From contig NZ_CP049742.1 of assembly GCF_015482585.1 (NCBI RefSeq), positions 12,501 through 76,500 on the forward strand: a DNA stretch of 64,000 bases, given 5' to 3'. Shown piece by piece: positions 1 through 11,288 of this stretch (its first letter is position 1; each line of letters begins with the position of its first letter). This DNA comes from Mangrovibacillus cuniculi. Its GTDB lineage: Bacteria; Bacillota; Bacilli; Bacillales; R1DC41. Made by a program: the position numbers and the translations under genes. Below the pieces are notes generated by a model. The model was given only the letters and a program-made list of their open reading frames with translations, ran no database searches and was not told the origin of the DNA.

Positions 1-1545
<1,545 letters not shown>

Positions 1546-1632
1546 AAGTCAAACTTGGTGATTCTCGGCAATACGCTTTGGTGGCGCGCAGTATTTAGTT
1601 TTGAAAGAACAACGTTCTTTTACATGTACATA

Positions 1633-1750
<118 letters not shown>

Positions 1751-1756
1751 AACAAG

Positions 1757-1795
1757 CACTCTTCATTTACTTACGTAGATGGAGAGTGTTTTTTT
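1757..1795 (+). terminator. Intrinsic terminator of the rRNA operon
   Basis: A 14-bp stem (CACTCTTCATTTAC with GTAGATGGAGAGTG, including G-T pairs) closes a TTAC loop and is followed by seven T. It lies 6 nt after the 5S gene. From its end to 1929 I see only AT-rich sequence with no gene. Confidence 0.93.
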
Positions 1796-1929
1796 GTTCT
1801 GGAAAAATAGAATCTTAGATTTAAATGATAGTTATTATATACTTTAGTAATTATATATTTCTTTTCATAGATACATATTTTTAGCAATGCGTAGAGAGAC
1901 TAATAGTAGAAAAGATAAATGAATGATGA

Positions 1930-2565
1930 GGTATATTACAGGAAGCTCTTGCGGTATAGCAGAAACTGAAAAAACATGATTAGGTATACCAGAGGAAGTT
2001 CCCGCGGTATAGCAGAAGCCGAAAAAGCTTGGTTAGGTATACCAGAGAAGCTTCCCGCGGTATAGCAGAAACTGAAAAAACATGATTAGGTATATCAGAG
2101 GAGCTTCCCGCGGTATAGCAGGAGCGGAAAAAGCATGGTTAGGTATATCAGAGGAGCTTCCCGTGGTATAGCAGAAGCCGTAAAAACATGATTAGGTATA
2201 TCTCAGGAAGCTCCCGCGGTATAGTAGGAGCGGAAAAAGCATTGTTAGGTATATCAGAGGAGCTTCCAGCGGTATAGCAGAAACTGAAAAAACATGATGA
2301 GGTATACCAGAGGAAGTTCCCGCGGTATAGCAGGAGCGGAAAAAGCATGTTTAGGTATACCAGAGGAGCTTCCCGCGGTATAGCAGAAGCGGATAAAGCA
2401 TATTTAGGTATATCAGAGGAGCTTCCCGCGGTATAGCAGAAGCGGAAAAAACATGATTAGGTATATCACAGGAAGCTCCAGCGGTATAGTAGAAGCCGAA
2501 AAAGCTCGATTAGGTATACCAGAGGAGCTTCCCGGGGTATAGAAGAAGTCAAGAATCGTCGTTAG
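1930..2565. repeat. Tandem array A, 12 x 53 bp
   Basis: Twelve contiguous units of exactly 53 bp (starts 1930, 1983, 2036 and so on to 2513) fill 636 bp. Each unit begins with GGTATAYC, carries a CCCGCGGTATAG-type core and ends in an A-rich stretch. Variation between units is by substitution, not length. Inside many units GCTTC and GAAGC can pair across about 13 nt. There are no unique spacers, so this is not CRISPR. Open frames on the minus strand are chance products of the repeat. A degenerate tail runs to about 2580, and 2581-2670 holds nothing I recognise. Confidence 0.95.
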
Positions 2566-2670
2566 CTATATCAGAGGAAAAATTATATGCCGTTTAATTG
2601 AAAATTAAATAAATGATCAAGAATTAGTAATAGTTTCTCACGGACCATGAGAGAAGCAAACTCAGAGCAC

Positions 2671-3054
2671 AGGTGCCCCACAAGAGTGTCTCGCAGACCA
2701 CGAGAAGAGGAAAACCAATGCGCAGGTGTCCCACAAGAGTGTCTCGCAGACCACGAGAAGAGGAAAACCAATGCACAGGTGCCCCACAAGAGTGTCTCGC
2801 AGACCACGAGAAGAGGAAAACCAATGCACAGGTGTCCCACAAGAGCGTCTCGCAGACCACGAGAAGGGGAAAACCAATGCGCAGGTGTCCCACAAGAGCG
2901 TCTCGCAGACCACGAGAAGAGGAAAACTAATGCACAGGTGTCCCACAAGAACGTCTCGCAGACCACGAGAAGAGGGAAACCAATGCACAGGTGTCCCGCA
3001 AGAACGTCTCGCAGACCACCAAAAGAAGAAAACCAACGCACAGGTGCTCCGCAA
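2671..3054. repeat. Tandem array B, 7 x 53 bp plus a partial unit
   Basis: Seven full units of 53 bp start at 2671, 2724, 2777, 2830, 2883, 2936 and 2989, with a broken eighth at 3042. The unit sequence (AGGTGYCCCACAAGAG and so on) is unrelated to array A, but the period is identical. Each unit has a small dyad, TCTCG-N7-CGAGA. Since 53 is not a multiple of three, all frames are traversed in turn; the Arg- or Leu/Cys-rich open frames on both strands are artefacts. Confidence 0.95.
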
Positions 3055-3103
3055 ACAAATCCCCTAGCAGTTCTATCACTAAATCACCAGCCAAATCCCC
3101 AAG

Positions 3104-3301
3104 TAATCCACACACTGACTCTCCCAACCAAGGATTTTCCTATCACGTCCTGTGCATAACTCCCCTTATCCACACCTTACCCCTAACAAAAGGGACAAAA
3201 ATTCTCCTTCTCCCAAAAAGTTATCCAAAACACTTGGATAACTCTGTGTACAACCGGACTTATCCACCACCGATAATAGAGAAAAAATGTCATTATCCAC
3301 A
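3104..3301. promoter_or_regulatory. DnaA-box cluster
   Basis: Within 200 bp there are three exact matches to TTATNCACA: 3151-3159 (reverse strand), 3166-3174 and 3293-3301. Near matches lie at 3104-3112 (TAATCCACA), 3221-3229 (TTATCCAAA), 3234-3241 (reverse, incomplete) and 3260-3268 (TTATCCACC). The cluster lies just upstream of yebE and its probable promoter (TTCCAC at 3308, 17-bp gap, TAAAAT at 3331). No dnaA or dnaN gene is nearby, so it is not evidently oriC. B. subtilis is known to carry several non-oriC DnaA-box clusters that affect initiation; a similar role here is inference. Confidence 0.75.
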
Positions 3302-3372
3302 ATTCCCTTCCACATTACTAGAATGTTTAGTAAAATGTAGGCTCAAGGCCAGGTTTATAAAGGAGTGTATGT

Positions 3373-3915
3373 ATGCTGGAAAATGGTTTGTGGATGGTTT
3401 TGATCATCCTTGCTATCAATATTGTTTATGTGTCATTTTTTACCATTAGAATGATTCTTACGTTAAAAGGGTATCGATATATGGCTGCGTTTGTCAGCGT
3501 GTTTGAAGTTATTATTTATGTCATTGGACTTGGGTTGGTGTTAGACAATTTAAATCAAATACAAAATGTCATTGCATATGCAGTAGGATATGGTATTGGT
3601 GTTGTTGTCGGGATGAAAATTGAAGAAAAGATGGCACTTGGGTATATTACTGTTAATGTGATTACGAAAGAGTATGACAAGCAGTTACCAGAGGTGCTAC
3701 GTCAAAAAGGATATGGCGTGACAAATTGGGCGGCAGAAGGTTTGGAAGGTGATCGTATGGCAATGCAGATCCTCACTCCTCGTAAATACGAGCTAAAGTT
3801 GTACGATACCATTAAAGAGTTGGATCCAAAAGCGTTTATCATCGCTTATGAACCGAAAACGATACATGGCGGCTTCTGGGTAAAAGCTGTTCGGAAAGGG
3901 AGGCTGCAGTCTTGA
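3373..3915 (+). CDS. yebE: UPF0316/DUF2179 membrane protein YebE
   Basis: The 180-residue protein has three hydrophobic segments in its first 85 residues, with G-x-G-x-x-x-G packing motifs (YGIGVVVG near 76-83). A soluble domain of about 95 residues follows, of the DUF2179 type that also ends YitT-like proteins. The function is unknown. The start at 3373 follows AAGGAG at 3360-3365 with 7-nt spacing. It overlaps the next gene by 4 nt, so the two are translationally coupled, as in B. subtilis yebE-yebG upstream of purE. Here an rRNA operon, two arrays and DnaA boxes lie directly upstream, where B. subtilis has guaA, pbuG and yebC. Confidence 0.9.
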   Translation: MLENGLWMVLIILAINIVYVSFFTIRMILTLKGYRYMAAFVSVFEVIIYVIGLGLVLDNLNQIQNVIAYAVGYGIGVVVGMKIEEKMALGYITVNVITKEYDKQLPEVLRQKGYGVTNWAAEGLEGDRMAMQILTPRKYELKLYDTIKELDPKAFIIAYEPKTIHGGFWVKAVRKGRLQS

Positions 3916-4100
3916 AGAAGAAATTCGAAGTCTTGGAATCCGAGACGATTGGCGATTGTTTAGACCGTATGGCGAAAGAAGGATTTATGCCTGTTCGACG
4001 TATGGAAGAGCCAGTGTTTGAAGAAATTCGTGAAGGAAGTAAAGTTGATTATCGTCCAATCAGACAGAAAATTGTCTTTGAAGGAGTAAAAAAGAACTAA
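3912..4100 (+). CDS. yebG: NETI-motif protein YebG
   Basis: This small 62-residue protein is charged and has no membrane segment. It corresponds to the short YebG/NETI-motif family that follows yebE in Bacillus (here the motif reads SETI). No function is known. It starts with TTG at 3912, which overlaps the TGA of yebE, and GGGAGG lies 8 nt upstream. Its 3' end at 4100 abuts the first PurR box of the purine operon. Confidence 0.85.
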   Translation: MKKKFEVLESETIGDCLDRMAKEGFMPVRRMEEPVFEEIREGSKVDYRPIRQKIVFEGVKKN

Positions 4101-4143
4101 ATCACGAACATTAGTTAAAAATAAGTATAAATTGTTCGAAAAT
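4099..4143 (+). promoter_or_regulatory. Paired PurR boxes upstream of purE
   Basis: Two boxes containing the CGAAC core lie in opposite orientation: AATCACGAACATT at about 4100-4112, and ATTGTTCGAAAAT at 4131-4143, whose reverse complement is ATTTTCGAACAAT. The 18-bp gap is close to the 16-17 bp spacing of B. subtilis PurBoxes. The second box ends 3 bp before the -35 element. In B. subtilis PurR represses initiation at such sites and is released by PRPP. Confidence 0.85.
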
Positions 4144-4146
4144 AGC

Positions 4147-4175
4147 TTGACGTTCCCCATCACTATTGGTAAGAT
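4147..4175 (+). promoter_or_regulatory. Sigma-A promoter of the purine operon
   Basis: TTGACG (4147-4152), a 17-bp spacer and TAAGAT (4170-4175). It sits between the PurR boxes and the riboswitch aptamer, which is the expected order. Initiation is expected near 4182. Confidence 0.85.
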
Positions 4176-4192
4176 AAAAGAGAATTAAATGA

Positions 4193-4261
4193 CCTCATAT
4201 AATCTTGGGAATATGGCCCATAAGTTTCTACCTGGCTACCGTAAATGGCTGGACTATGAGG
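4193..4261 (+). promoter_or_regulatory. Guanine-type purine riboswitch aptamer
   Basis: The aptamer is closed by CCTCAT/ATGAGG and contains the conserved TATAATCTTGGGAATATGG and AAGTTTCTACC blocks, then GGACTATG. The C in GGACTA is the ligand-pairing base that selects guanine or hypoxanthine; adenine aptamers have T there. It lies in the 5' leader of purE, upstream of a terminator. Ligand binding should favour termination, adding attenuation to the PurR control of initiation. Confidence 0.97.
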
Positions 4262-4329
4262 AAGTGAACGTTTCTGGCGAATGATAGTATGAGAACGATA
4301 GTGTAGGTTCACTATACGTTTCTTTTGTC

Positions 4330-4376
4330 ACCGGATTCTCGCTTTCTCCTAGAGAGAGTGAGGCTCCGGTTTTTTC
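4330..4376 (+). terminator. Riboswitch-controlled terminator in the purE leader
   Basis: ACCGGA pairs with TCCGGT around an extended inner stem (CTC-CT-TCTC with GAGA-AG-GAG), followed by a T-rich tract at 4371-4376. It lies between the guanine aptamer and purE, so it is the expression platform. Confidence 0.9.
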
Positions 4377-4435
4377 TTTTGGGAAAATCGAGCTTCCCTC
4401 TCTCTCCTACAATAAAGTGGATTGGGGGAAATGAC

Positions 4436-4918
4436 ATGAAAGTCGGCGTTATCATGGGTAGCCAATCAGATTGGTCTACGATGAAGAATACATGTGATTT
4501 ATTAGATCAGTTAGGAATACCATACGAAACTAGAGTGGTATCTGCTCACAGAACACCAGATGAGATGTTTTCGTATGCAGAGACTGCTAGAGTAAGAGAT
4601 ATAGGTGTCATCATTGCAGGAGCTGGTGGAGCTGCTCACCTTCCAGGTATGGTTGCCGCAAAGACAACACTACCGGTAATCGGAGTTCCCATCGCTTCTA
4701 AATATTTAAAGGGAATGGATTCTTTGCTATCTATCGTTCAAATGCCAGCGGGAGTTCCAGTGGCAACGGTAGCTATTGGAGAAGCTGGTGCCAAAAATGC
4801 TGCGCTTTTAGCAACACAAATCCTAGCAATCCATAACACTACCTATCAAGCCGCACTACAATCATTCCGAGCTGCTCAACACGAACAGGCATTAGAAAGT
4901 AGTGATGCACTTGTTTAG
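4436..4918 (+). CDS. purE: N5-carboxyaminoimidazole ribonucleotide mutase
   Basis: PurE moves the carboxyl group of N5-CAIR to form CAIR, after PurK. It has 160 residues, the normal length for class I PurE. The N-terminal GSQSDW nucleotide-binding turn, the SAHRTP catalytic loop with its His, and [11 protein letters not shown] are all present. The start at 4436 is chosen because GGGGGA lies 7 nt upstream; the frame is open further 5', but that part overlaps the riboswitch terminator. It is the first gene of the operon, and its 3' end overlaps purK. Confidence 0.97.
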   Translation: MKVGVIMGSQSDWSTMKNTCDLLDQLGIPYETRVVSAHRTPDEMFSYAETARVRDIGVIIAGAGGAAHLPGMVAAKTTLPVIGVPIASKYLKGMDSLLSIVQMPAGVPVATVAIGEAGAKNAALLATQILAIHNTTYQAALQSFRAAQHEQALESSDALV

Positions 4919-6059
4919 AGATTGGGTGAAGCCAGGACAAACAATTGGAATTATAGGTGGCGGGCAGTTAGGTAGAATGATGACTTTTTCCGCTAAACAG
5001 ATGGGCTACATCGTCTTTATTTGGGATCCGACAGAGAATTGTTCGGCTGGCCAGGTGGCAGATTTACATATACAAGAACCGTTTGAAGAAGGTAAAACGC
5101 TAGATTGGTTTGCGGAGAAGTGTGACGTAATCACGTATGAGTTTGAACACTTGCCTTTATCTTTTATGAGAAAACTTGCTGCTAAAGGTAATGTGCCACA
5201 AGGGATTGCTTTACTAGAGTGGACGCAACACCGTTTAGTAGAAAAGAGAATGATAGAAGATGCTGGCCTGCACGTCGCTCCATATATGCCGTTAGAAAAC
5301 GAAGAAGACCTTGAAGAAGCCATGCAGCTCTTCGGATTACCACTTGTAGTGAAAACCGTTAAGGGTGGGTATGATGGGAAAGGGCAAGTCGTAGTGGAGA
5401 GCGAGAGCGACATGAAGGAAGCATTATCCTTAATACAAACAGCAGCATGTATCGGAGAAGCGTGGATGCCGTTTACAAAGGAACTATCCATCATGGTTCA
5501 CCGTAACAAACGTGGGGAAACAGTCATGTTGCCAGTTGTGGAGAATCACCATCGTCATCAACAACTTTGGCTGACAGAAGCACCTGCTCTCGTATCAAAG
5601 CACGTGTTACAAGATATTGAAGAGCAAGCACAGCGATTGGTGCAGCACCTGCAATTGGTTGGAACACTAGCGATTGAATTGTTCTTAATGGAAGATGGCT
5701 CCATCTACGTTAATGAACTGGCTCCACGACCTCACAATAGTGGGCACTATTCGATTGAAGCGTGTGATTGGTCTCAGTTTGATCTACACATTCAAGCTAT
5801 ATGCAATCGATCCCTCCCACAACCAGTTTTACATCAAGAAGCCTTCATGGTAAATATAGTAGGACAGGACTTAGCTCGTTTGGAAGAGAGAATGCCTTCT
5901 TTCGTAGATTGGCACGTGCATTTGTATGGAAAAGGTACACCTGCACCGTTTCGAAAAATGGGTCATGTCACGATTCTTTCGCAAGAACGCCAGAAAACGT
6001 TAAGCGAAATTAGAAACTCTGGTATATGGCCAGGTAATAGGGAGGAACTACATACATGA
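4902..6059 (+). CDS. purK: N5-carboxyaminoimidazole ribonucleotide synthase
   Basis: PurK is an ATP-grasp enzyme that makes N5-CAIR from AIR, bicarbonate and ATP. It has about 385 residues. The N-terminal [11 protein letters not shown] dinucleotide-type turn (residues ~17-27), the ATP-grasp segment [13 protein letters not shown] and the metal-binding region [13 protein letters not shown] are visible. GTG at 4902 and ATG at 4905 are both possible starts; both overlap purE, and the Shine-Dalgarno match is weak, suggesting translational coupling. It ends in an ATGA overlap with purB. Confidence 0.96.
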   Translation: MMHLFRDWVKPGQTIGIIGGGQLGRMMTFSAKQMGYIVFIWDPTENCSAGQVADLHIQEPFEEGKTLDWFAEKCDVITYEFEHLPLSFMRKLAAKGNVPQGIALLEWTQHRLVEKRMIEDAGLHVAPYMPLENEEDLEEAMQLFGLPLVVKTVKGGYDGKGQVVVESESDMKEALSLIQTAACIGEAWMPFTKELSIMVHRNKRGETVMLPVVENHHRHQQLWLTEAPALVSKHVLQDIEEQAQRLVQHLQLVGTLAIELFLMEDGSIYVNELAPRPHNSGHYSIEACDWSQFDLHIQAICNRSLPQPVLHQEAFMVNIVGQDLARLEERMPSFVDWHVHLYGKGTPAPFRKMGHVTILSQERQKTLSEIRNSGIWPGNREELHT

Positions 6060-7351
6060 TAGAACGTTACTCACGTCCAGAGATGGCAAACATATGGACG
6101 GAAGATAATCGCTTTGCGGCTTGGTTAGAAGTCGAAATCGTTGCTTGTGAAGCGTGGGCAGAACTAGGTGAAATTCCAAAAGAAGATGTGGTAGCTCTTC
6201 GTCAAAACGCAAAAGTAAATGTAGACCGTATTAAAGAAATTGAAGAAGAGACTCGTCACGACGTGGTTGCATTCACTCGCGCAGTTTCGGAGACGCTTGG
6301 ACCAGAAAGAAAGTGGGTTCATTACGGATTAACGTCTACAGATGTAGTAGACACGGCATTATCTTATCTGTTAAAACAAGCGAATGATCTAATTCGTGAT
6401 GCTATCCAAAACATGATCGACGTGTTAGCGGATAAGGCGAAAGAACATAAACATACCGTTATGATGGGACGTACACATGGCGTTCATGCAGAGCCAACGA
6501 CATTTGGCTTAAAGCTTGCTCTTTGGTACGAAGAAATGAAACGTAATTTAGATCGTTTCAATGACGCAGCAAAAGGTATCGAGTTCGGTAAGTTATCTGG
6601 AGCTGTAGGAACGTATGCCAATATTGATCCGTTCGTTGAAAAGTTTGTGTGTGAGCAACTAGGCTTAACACCAGCTCCACTATCTACGCAAACACTTCAA
6701 CGTGATCGTCACGCTCATTACATGGCGACGCTAGCATTAGTGGCAACTTCTATTGAAAAGTTTGCAGTGGAAGTTCGTGGCTTACAAAAATCTGAAACAC
6801 GTGAAGTGGAAGAGTACTTTGCAAAAGGGCAAAAAGGGTCTTCTGCTATGCCACATAAACGTAACCCAATTGGTTCTGAAAACGTGACAGGACTAGCACG
6901 TGTCCTTCGCGGGTACATGCAAACGGCTTACGAAAATGTTGCTTTATGGCATGAGAGAGATATTTCTCACTCTTCGGCAGAACGTATCATTTTACCAGAT
7001 GCTACGATTGCTCTACATTATCAACTAACTCGCTTTGCTTCCATTATCAAGAACTTAACGGTGTTCCCAGAGAACATGAAACGTAATATGGAGCGTACGC
7101 ACGGGTTAATCTATTCCCAACGAGTTCTTCTTTCTCTCATCGACCATGGGATGAGTAGAGAAGAAGCATATGACATCGTGCAGCCAAAAGCGATGGAATC
7201 TTGGGAGAAAGGTGTTCCTTTTAAAGAATTACTTCAAGAGGAACCAGCAGTAACAAATACACTCTCTAGCGATGAACTAGATCAATGCTTTGATTACACA
7301 TACCACTTAGCGCAGGTGGACATGATTTTTGAGCGACTAGGACTGAACTAA
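6056..7351 (+). CDS. purB: Adenylosuccinate lyase
   Basis: PurB acts twice in purine synthesis: it cleaves SAICAR to AICAR plus fumarate, and adenylosuccinate to AMP plus fumarate. The length of 431 residues is standard. The fumarase/aspartase signature [11 protein letters not shown] is intact, as are TSTDVVDTA and the [10 protein letters not shown] catalytic His region. It starts 4 nt inside purK, with GGGAGGA upstream. The next gene is separated by 84 nt that contain a terminator-like hairpin. Confidence 0.98.
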   Translation: MIERYSRPEMANIWTEDNRFAAWLEVEIVACEAWAELGEIPKEDVVALRQNAKVNVDRIKEIEEETRHDVVAFTRAVSETLGPERKWVHYGLTSTDVVDTALSYLLKQANDLIRDAIQNMIDVLADKAKEHKHTVMMGRTHGVHAEPTTFGLKLALWYEEMKRNLDRFNDAAKGIEFGKLSGAVGTYANIDPFVEKFVCEQLGLTPAPLSTQTLQRDRHAHYMATLALVATSIEKFAVEVRGLQKSETREVEEYFAKGQKGSSAMPHKRNPIGSENVTGLARVLRGYMQTAYENVALWHERDISHSSAERIILPDATIALHYQLTRFASIIKNLTVFPENMKRNMERTHGLIYSQRVLLSLIDHGMSREEAYDIVQPKAMESWEKGVPFKELLQEEPAVTNTLSSDELDQCFDYTYHLAQVDMIFERLGLN

Positions 7352-7359
7352 GACAAGTG

Positions 7360-7391
7360 AAGAGGTAGGTAAATGTCACCTGCCTCTTTTT
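7360..7391 (+). terminator. Terminator-like hairpin between purB and purC
   Basis: AAGAGGTAGGT pairs with ACCTGCCTCTT (one G-T pair) around a 7-nt loop and runs into a T-tract (TTTTTGT). It has the form of an intrinsic terminator but lies inside the operon, 9 nt after the purB stop and 45 nt before purC. It could lower expression of the genes downstream of purB or mark an RNA end. Confidence 0.75.
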
Positions 7392-7435
7392 GTATGCTTA
7401 AATTGTCAGAAAAGTTAATAATCGGAGGGGTTAAG

Positions 7436-8161
7436 ATGGTGGAAAAAGGATCACTTCTCTACGAAGGGAAGGCAAAAAAACTTTACAAAACGAACGATTC
7501 TTCCGTTCTTTGGGTGGAGTATAAAGATGAAGCAACAGCTTTCAATGGAGAAAAGAAAGAGAAAGTTTCGGGCAAAGGGTCTTTAACGAACATAATTTCA
7601 AGTGAACTTTTTGCTTATCTTCGTAGGCAAGGGGTGCAGTCACATTTTATTGAACAAGTCAGTCCTACAGAGCAGTTGATTAAACCATTAAGTATGATTC
7701 CTTTAGAAGTAGTTGTCCGTTTTGTTGCTGCTGGTAGCTTATCTAAGCGACTAGGGATACCAGAAGGAGAAATATTCCCTCAGCCGATTATTGAGTTTTA
7801 TTACAAAAATGATGAGTTAGGAGATCCACTCCTAACGGAAGACCATTTAGAGTACCTAGAACTTCTTTCGCCAAAAGAATATGCAAAGGTGAAAGTCGAA
7901 GCAATTATCATTTTTAAATATTTGCAAAAGTTATGTGATCAATCAGGACTTCAGTTAATAGATGGAAAGTTGGAGTTTGGGCGTACAGAAGATGGCAGCA
8001 TCATGCTTGGAGATGAAATCTCTCCAGATACGTGTCGCTTTTGGAGAAAAGGTACAAAGGAACGATTGGATAAAGATGTGTTCCGTTTAGGTACTGGAGA
8101 TATGGTAAGCGTTTATGAAGAATTCTATCAAACAATTAAGGGAGTGTCCGCTCATGTTTAA
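7436..8161 (+). CDS. purC: Phosphoribosylaminoimidazole-succinocarboxamide synthase (SAICAR synthetase)
   Basis: PurC joins CAIR and aspartate with ATP to give SAICAR. It has 241 residues, as in B. subtilis. LLYEGKAKKLY (N-terminal ATP site), VVVRFVAAGSLSKRLG and LGDEISPDTCRFW are family blocks. ATG 7436 follows GGAGGGG with 5-nt spacing; an open frame extends upstream to 7373 but runs through the intergenic hairpin, so it is unlikely to be coding. It overlaps purS by 8 nt. Confidence 0.97.
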   Translation: MVEKGSLLYEGKAKKLYKTNDSSVLWVEYKDEATAFNGEKKEKVSGKGSLTNIISSELFAYLRRQGVQSHFIEQVSPTEQLIKPLSMIPLEVVVRFVAAGSLSKRLGIPEGEIFPQPIIEFYYKNDELGDPLLTEDHLEYLELLSPKEYAKVKVEAIIIFKYLQKLCDQSGLQLIDGKLEFGRTEDGSIMLGDEISPDTCRFWRKGTKERLDKDVFRLGTGDMVSVYEEFYQTIKGVSAHV

Positions 8162-8408
8162 TGTTCAAATTCACGTTCGTCTTCGTCCAAGTATTTTAGA
8201 TCCTCAAGGGAAAGCAGTTCTTCAAGCGATTCAATCTTCTGGTGAAGAGATGGTGCAAGAAGTAAGGATGGGAAAATTAATTGAAGTACAAATGAAAGGA
8301 AACTCCGTGCAAGAAGTGGAGGAAAAAGCGAAGCAACTAGCAGATCAACTACTTGCTAACCCAGTAATGGAAGATTACGAGATTTTCGTAAAGGAGATGG
8401 CTTTGTAA
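8154..8408 (+). CDS. purS: Phosphoribosylformylglycinamidine synthase subunit PurS
   Basis: PurS is the small (84-residue) structural subunit of the FGAM synthase complex PurL-PurQ-PurS of Gram-positive bacteria and helps channel ammonia. The sequence shows the typical [18 protein letters not shown] start and [10 protein letters not shown] block. The start at 8154 follows AAGGGAGTG and lies inside the 3' end of purC. Its stop codon is interlocked with the purQ start (TAATG). Confidence 0.97.
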   Translation: MFNVQIHVRLRPSILDPQGKAVLQAIQSSGEEMVQEVRMGKLIEVQMKGNSVQEVEEKAKQLADQLLANPVMEDYEIFVKEMAL

Positions 8409-9091
8409 TGAAATTTGCTGTCATCGTGTTTCCTGGATCCAATTGTGATGTGGATATGTACCATGCTGTTGTAGATGCACTTGGAGAAGAAGCGGAGTAT
8501 GTCTCTTCGACTGCTACTAGTTTAGTAGGATTCGATGGCGTTTTACTGCCAGGCGGCTTTTCTTACGGCGATTATTTACGCTGCGGAGCCATTGCTCGAT
8601 TTGCTCCTGTGATGAGCGAGGTACAACGCTTTGCAGATGAAGGAAAACCAGTATTAGGCGTTTGTAATGGATTTCAAATTCTAACAGAGGCTGGACTTTT
8701 ACCAGGAGGATTACTTCAAAATGAAGGGCAAACATTCCTGTGTGAAACTGTGACGTTACGAGTAGAAAACAATCATTCTCTATTTTTAACAAACTATGAA
8801 GTAGGTGAAAAAATAGAGATTCCAATTGCGCATGGAGAAGGGAATTACGTGTGCAGTGAGGAGACGTTACAAGAACTACATGACAATCGTCAAATTGCTT
8901 TTAAATACGAGAACAATCCAAACGGTAGTATGGCAAACATTGCTGGAATTACAAATAAACAAGGAAACGTCCTTGGCATGATGCCACATCCAGAGCGAGC
9001 GGTAGAAGCACTTTTAGGCAGTACAGATGGGAAACGTCTATTTGAATCCATGATCAAAAATTGGAGGAATGAATATGCTTACCATGCTTGA
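8408..9091 (+). CDS. purQ: Phosphoribosylformylglycinamidine synthase subunit PurQ (glutamine amidotransferase)
   Basis: PurQ hydrolyses glutamine to supply ammonia to PurL. It has 227 residues and is a class I amidotransferase with the nucleophile Cys in GVCNGFQ (about residue 86) and the His-Glu pair in [10 protein letters not shown] near the C-terminus. FPGSNCD and [14 protein letters not shown] are further conserved blocks. It is translationally linked to purS and overlaps purL by 17 nt. Confidence 0.98.
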   Translation: MKFAVIVFPGSNCDVDMYHAVVDALGEEAEYVSSTATSLVGFDGVLLPGGFSYGDYLRCGAIARFAPVMSEVQRFADEGKPVLGVCNGFQILTEAGLLPGGLLQNEGQTFLCETVTLRVENNHSLFLTNYEVGEKIEIPIAHGEGNYVCSEETLQELHDNRQIAFKYENNPNGSMANIAGITNKQGNVLGMMPHPERAVEALLGSTDGKRLFESMIKNWRNEYAYHA

Positions 9092-11288
9092 ACCAAGTCC
9101 ACAACAGATCCAAGAAGAAAAACTGTATCAAACGATGGGATTAAAAGATAGCGAGTTTGATTTAGTGACAAAAACCCTAGGACGTTTACCAAATTACACA
9201 GAGTTAGGTTTGTTCTCTGTTATGTGGTCCGAACATTGTAGTTATAAGCACTCCAAAAAAGCATTACGTGCTTTTCCGACAACAGGTGAACGTGTGCTGC
9301 AAGGTCCTGGTGAAGGTGCAGGGGTAGTGGATATCGGTGATCATCAAGCGGTAGTGTTTAAGATGGAAAGCCATAATCACCCTTCTGCCATTGAGCCGTA
9401 CCAAGGAGCTGCAACTGGTGTAGGCGGTATTATTCGCGACGTATTCTCCATGGGCGCACGTCCTATTGCTCTATTAAACTCGCTTCGCTTCGGAGAATTA
9501 CAAGATCCTGCTGTTCGTCAGACGATGAAAGGTGTCGTAGCGGGAATCGCTGGTTATGGGAACTGTATTGGAATTCCGACAGTTGGAGGAGAAGTGCAGT
9601 TCGATGCTACATATAAAGGAAATCCACTTGTAAACGCGATGTGTGTTGGGATTATCGAACATGACAAAGTACAAAAAGGTGTCGCAAAAGGAATTGGTAA
9701 CACGGTGATGTACGTTGGTGCAAAGACTGGTCGCGACGGCATCCACGGAGCAACGTTTGCTTCCGATGAACTAAACGAAAGTTCAGAAGCAAAGCGCCCA
9801 AGTGTACAAGTCGGTGATCCGTTCATGGAGAAGCTGGTAATGGAAGCATGTTTAGAGGCTATTACATTACCTGGCCTAGTTGGTATTCAAGATATGGGAG
9901 CTGCTGGACTAACTAGTTCTTCGGCAGAAATGGCGAGTAAGGCGGGAACAGGAATCGAAATGAATCTTGATTTCGTTCCGCAACGCGAAGAAGGCATGAC
10001 AGCTTATGAAATGATGCTTTCTGAATCACAGGAGCGAATGCTTTTAGTAGTAGAAAAAGGGATGGAACAACCGTTTTATGACTTATTCGAGCGCTACTCT
10101 CTTGATGCAGTGGCAGTCGGTACCGTTATCGAAGAAAAAGTTCTTCGTTTACTACACCACGGAGAAGTAGTCGCGGAAGCACCAGTAGACGCATTAGCCG
10201 AAGAAGCTCCTGTTTATTCACCAAAAACAGCCGTACCTACGTACTTTGAGCAAGCGAAAGAAGTAACAATCGAAGTGGAACAACCAGAGGAGATGCTAGA
10301 AACGCTTCTACAACAGCCAACGATTGCAAGCAAAGAGTGGGTATATCGACAGTATGATACGCAAGTTCGCACGAATACAGTCGTGACACCTGGTTCCGAT
10401 GCAGCAGTAGTAAGAATTCGTGGTACGAAAAAAGCCCTTGCGATGACGACGGATTGTAACAGTCGATACGTTTATTTAGATCCTTTTGTGGGAGGACAAT
10501 TAACGATTGCAGAAGCAGCGCGTAATCTGGTCTGTTCGGGAGCGCAACCACTAGCGGTAACAGACTGCTTAAACTTTGGAAGTCCGGAGAAACCTGAAAT
10601 TTTCTGGCAGTTCCAACAAGCAATCAACGGAATGGCAGACAGCTGTAACGCTTTGTCTACACCAGTAATTAGTGGAAATGTTTCTCTTTACAACGAGACA
10701 AATGGGCAAGCAATTTACCCAACGCCGATCGTCGGTATGGTTGGATTAATCGAAGACATTGCAAACGTCACTACCCAACAAGTCAAAGAAGCGGGAGACG
10801 CGGTGTACTTAGTTGGAGAGATTGGTCACGATTACGGTGGTAGCGAAGTGCAAAAAGTGTTACATGGGGAAACTTCTGGAAAAGCACCAGACTTCTCGAT
10901 CGAAAAAGAAAAGAACGTACAAGAAGCAGTATTGAGTGCTATCCAAGCGGGGTTCATTACAGCAGCTCATGACATTGCAGAAGGTGGATTAGCGGTTGCG
11001 TTAAGCGAAATGTGCTTTGGAACAGAAGGACTTGGCATGGACGTGGAAATGACACTTTCAAAAGAACAATTATTCAGTGAAACACCGTCTTGTATTATCG
11101 TGACAGTTAAACCGGAGCAGGAAGCAGCTTTCCTACAAGACAATGCACACCTTGTGACGAAGCTTGGAATGGTAACGGCTGATGGGACTTTGACTATTAC
11201 TAATAAAGACGGGGAAACAGTAATCCAAACACCAGTTCAGAAACTGGAAGAAGCATGGAGAGGGGCTATCGCATGTTACCTGAAATAA
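9075..11288 (+). CDS. purL: Phosphoribosylformylglycinamidine synthase subunit PurL
   Basis: PurL is the ATP-dependent synthetase subunit that converts FGAR to FGAM. It is the small PurL type (about 737 residues) that needs PurS and PurQ. Conserved blocks are [34 protein letters not shown] and the second half-domain [10 protein letters not shown]-like [13 protein letters not shown] 9075 is preferred because GGAGG sits 7 nt upstream and MLEPS matches the family start; ATG at 9069 and 9084 are alternatives. It overlaps purF by 16 nt. Confidence 0.97.
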   Translation: MLTMLEPSPQQIQEEKLYQTMGLKDSEFDLVTKTLGRLPNYTELGLFSVMWSEHCSYKHSKKALRAFPTTGERVLQGPGEGAGVVDIGDHQAVVFKMESHNHPSAIEPYQGAATGVGGIIRDVFSMGARPIALLNSLRFGELQDPAVRQTMKGVVAGIAGYGNCIGIPTVGGEVQFDATYKGNPLVNAMCVGIIEHDKVQKGVAKGIGNTVMYVGAKTGRDGIHGATFASDELNESSEAKRPSVQVGDPFMEKLVMEACLEAITLPGLVGIQDMGAAGLTSSSAEMASKAGTGIEMNLDFVPQREEGMTAYEMMLSESQERMLLVVEKGMEQPFYDLFERYSLDAVAVGTVIEEKVLRLLHHGEVVAEAPVDALAEEAPVYSPKTAVPTYFEQAKEVTIEVEQPEEMLETLLQQPTIASKEWVYRQYDTQVRTNTVVTPGSDAAVVRIRGTKKALAMTTDCNSRYVYLDPFVGGQLTIAEAARNLVCSGAQPLAVTDCLNFGSPEKPEIFWQFQQAINGMADSCNALSTPVISGNVSLYNETNGQAIYPTPIVGMVGLIEDIANVTTQQVKEAGDAVYLVGEIGHDYGGSEVQKVLHGETSGKAPDFSIEKEKNVQEAVLSAIQAGFITAAHDIAEGGLAVALSEMCFGTEGLGMDVEMTLSKEQLFSETPSCIIVTVKPEQEAAFLQDNAHLVTKLGMVTADGTLTITNKDGETVIQTPVQKLEEAWRGAIACYLK

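Noticed and set aside
1751-1929. tRNA genes after the 5S rRNA
   Set aside because: A terminator follows the 5S gene at once and no tRNA-like TTCRA arm or cloverleaf is seen.
1930-2565. CRISPR array
   Set aside because: Units are contiguous with no unique spacers and no cas genes; the same is true of the other six arrays.
2148-3159. Repetitive open frames on both strands, including a 170-codon plus frame and a 152-codon minus frame
   Set aside because: They are products of the 53-bp arrays; the same DNA is read in all frames and no ribosome-binding site or domain is present.
3104-3301. Chromosomal origin oriC
   Set aside because: No dnaA, dnaN or rpmH gene is nearby and no clear AT-rich unwinding region with ordered boxes is seen.
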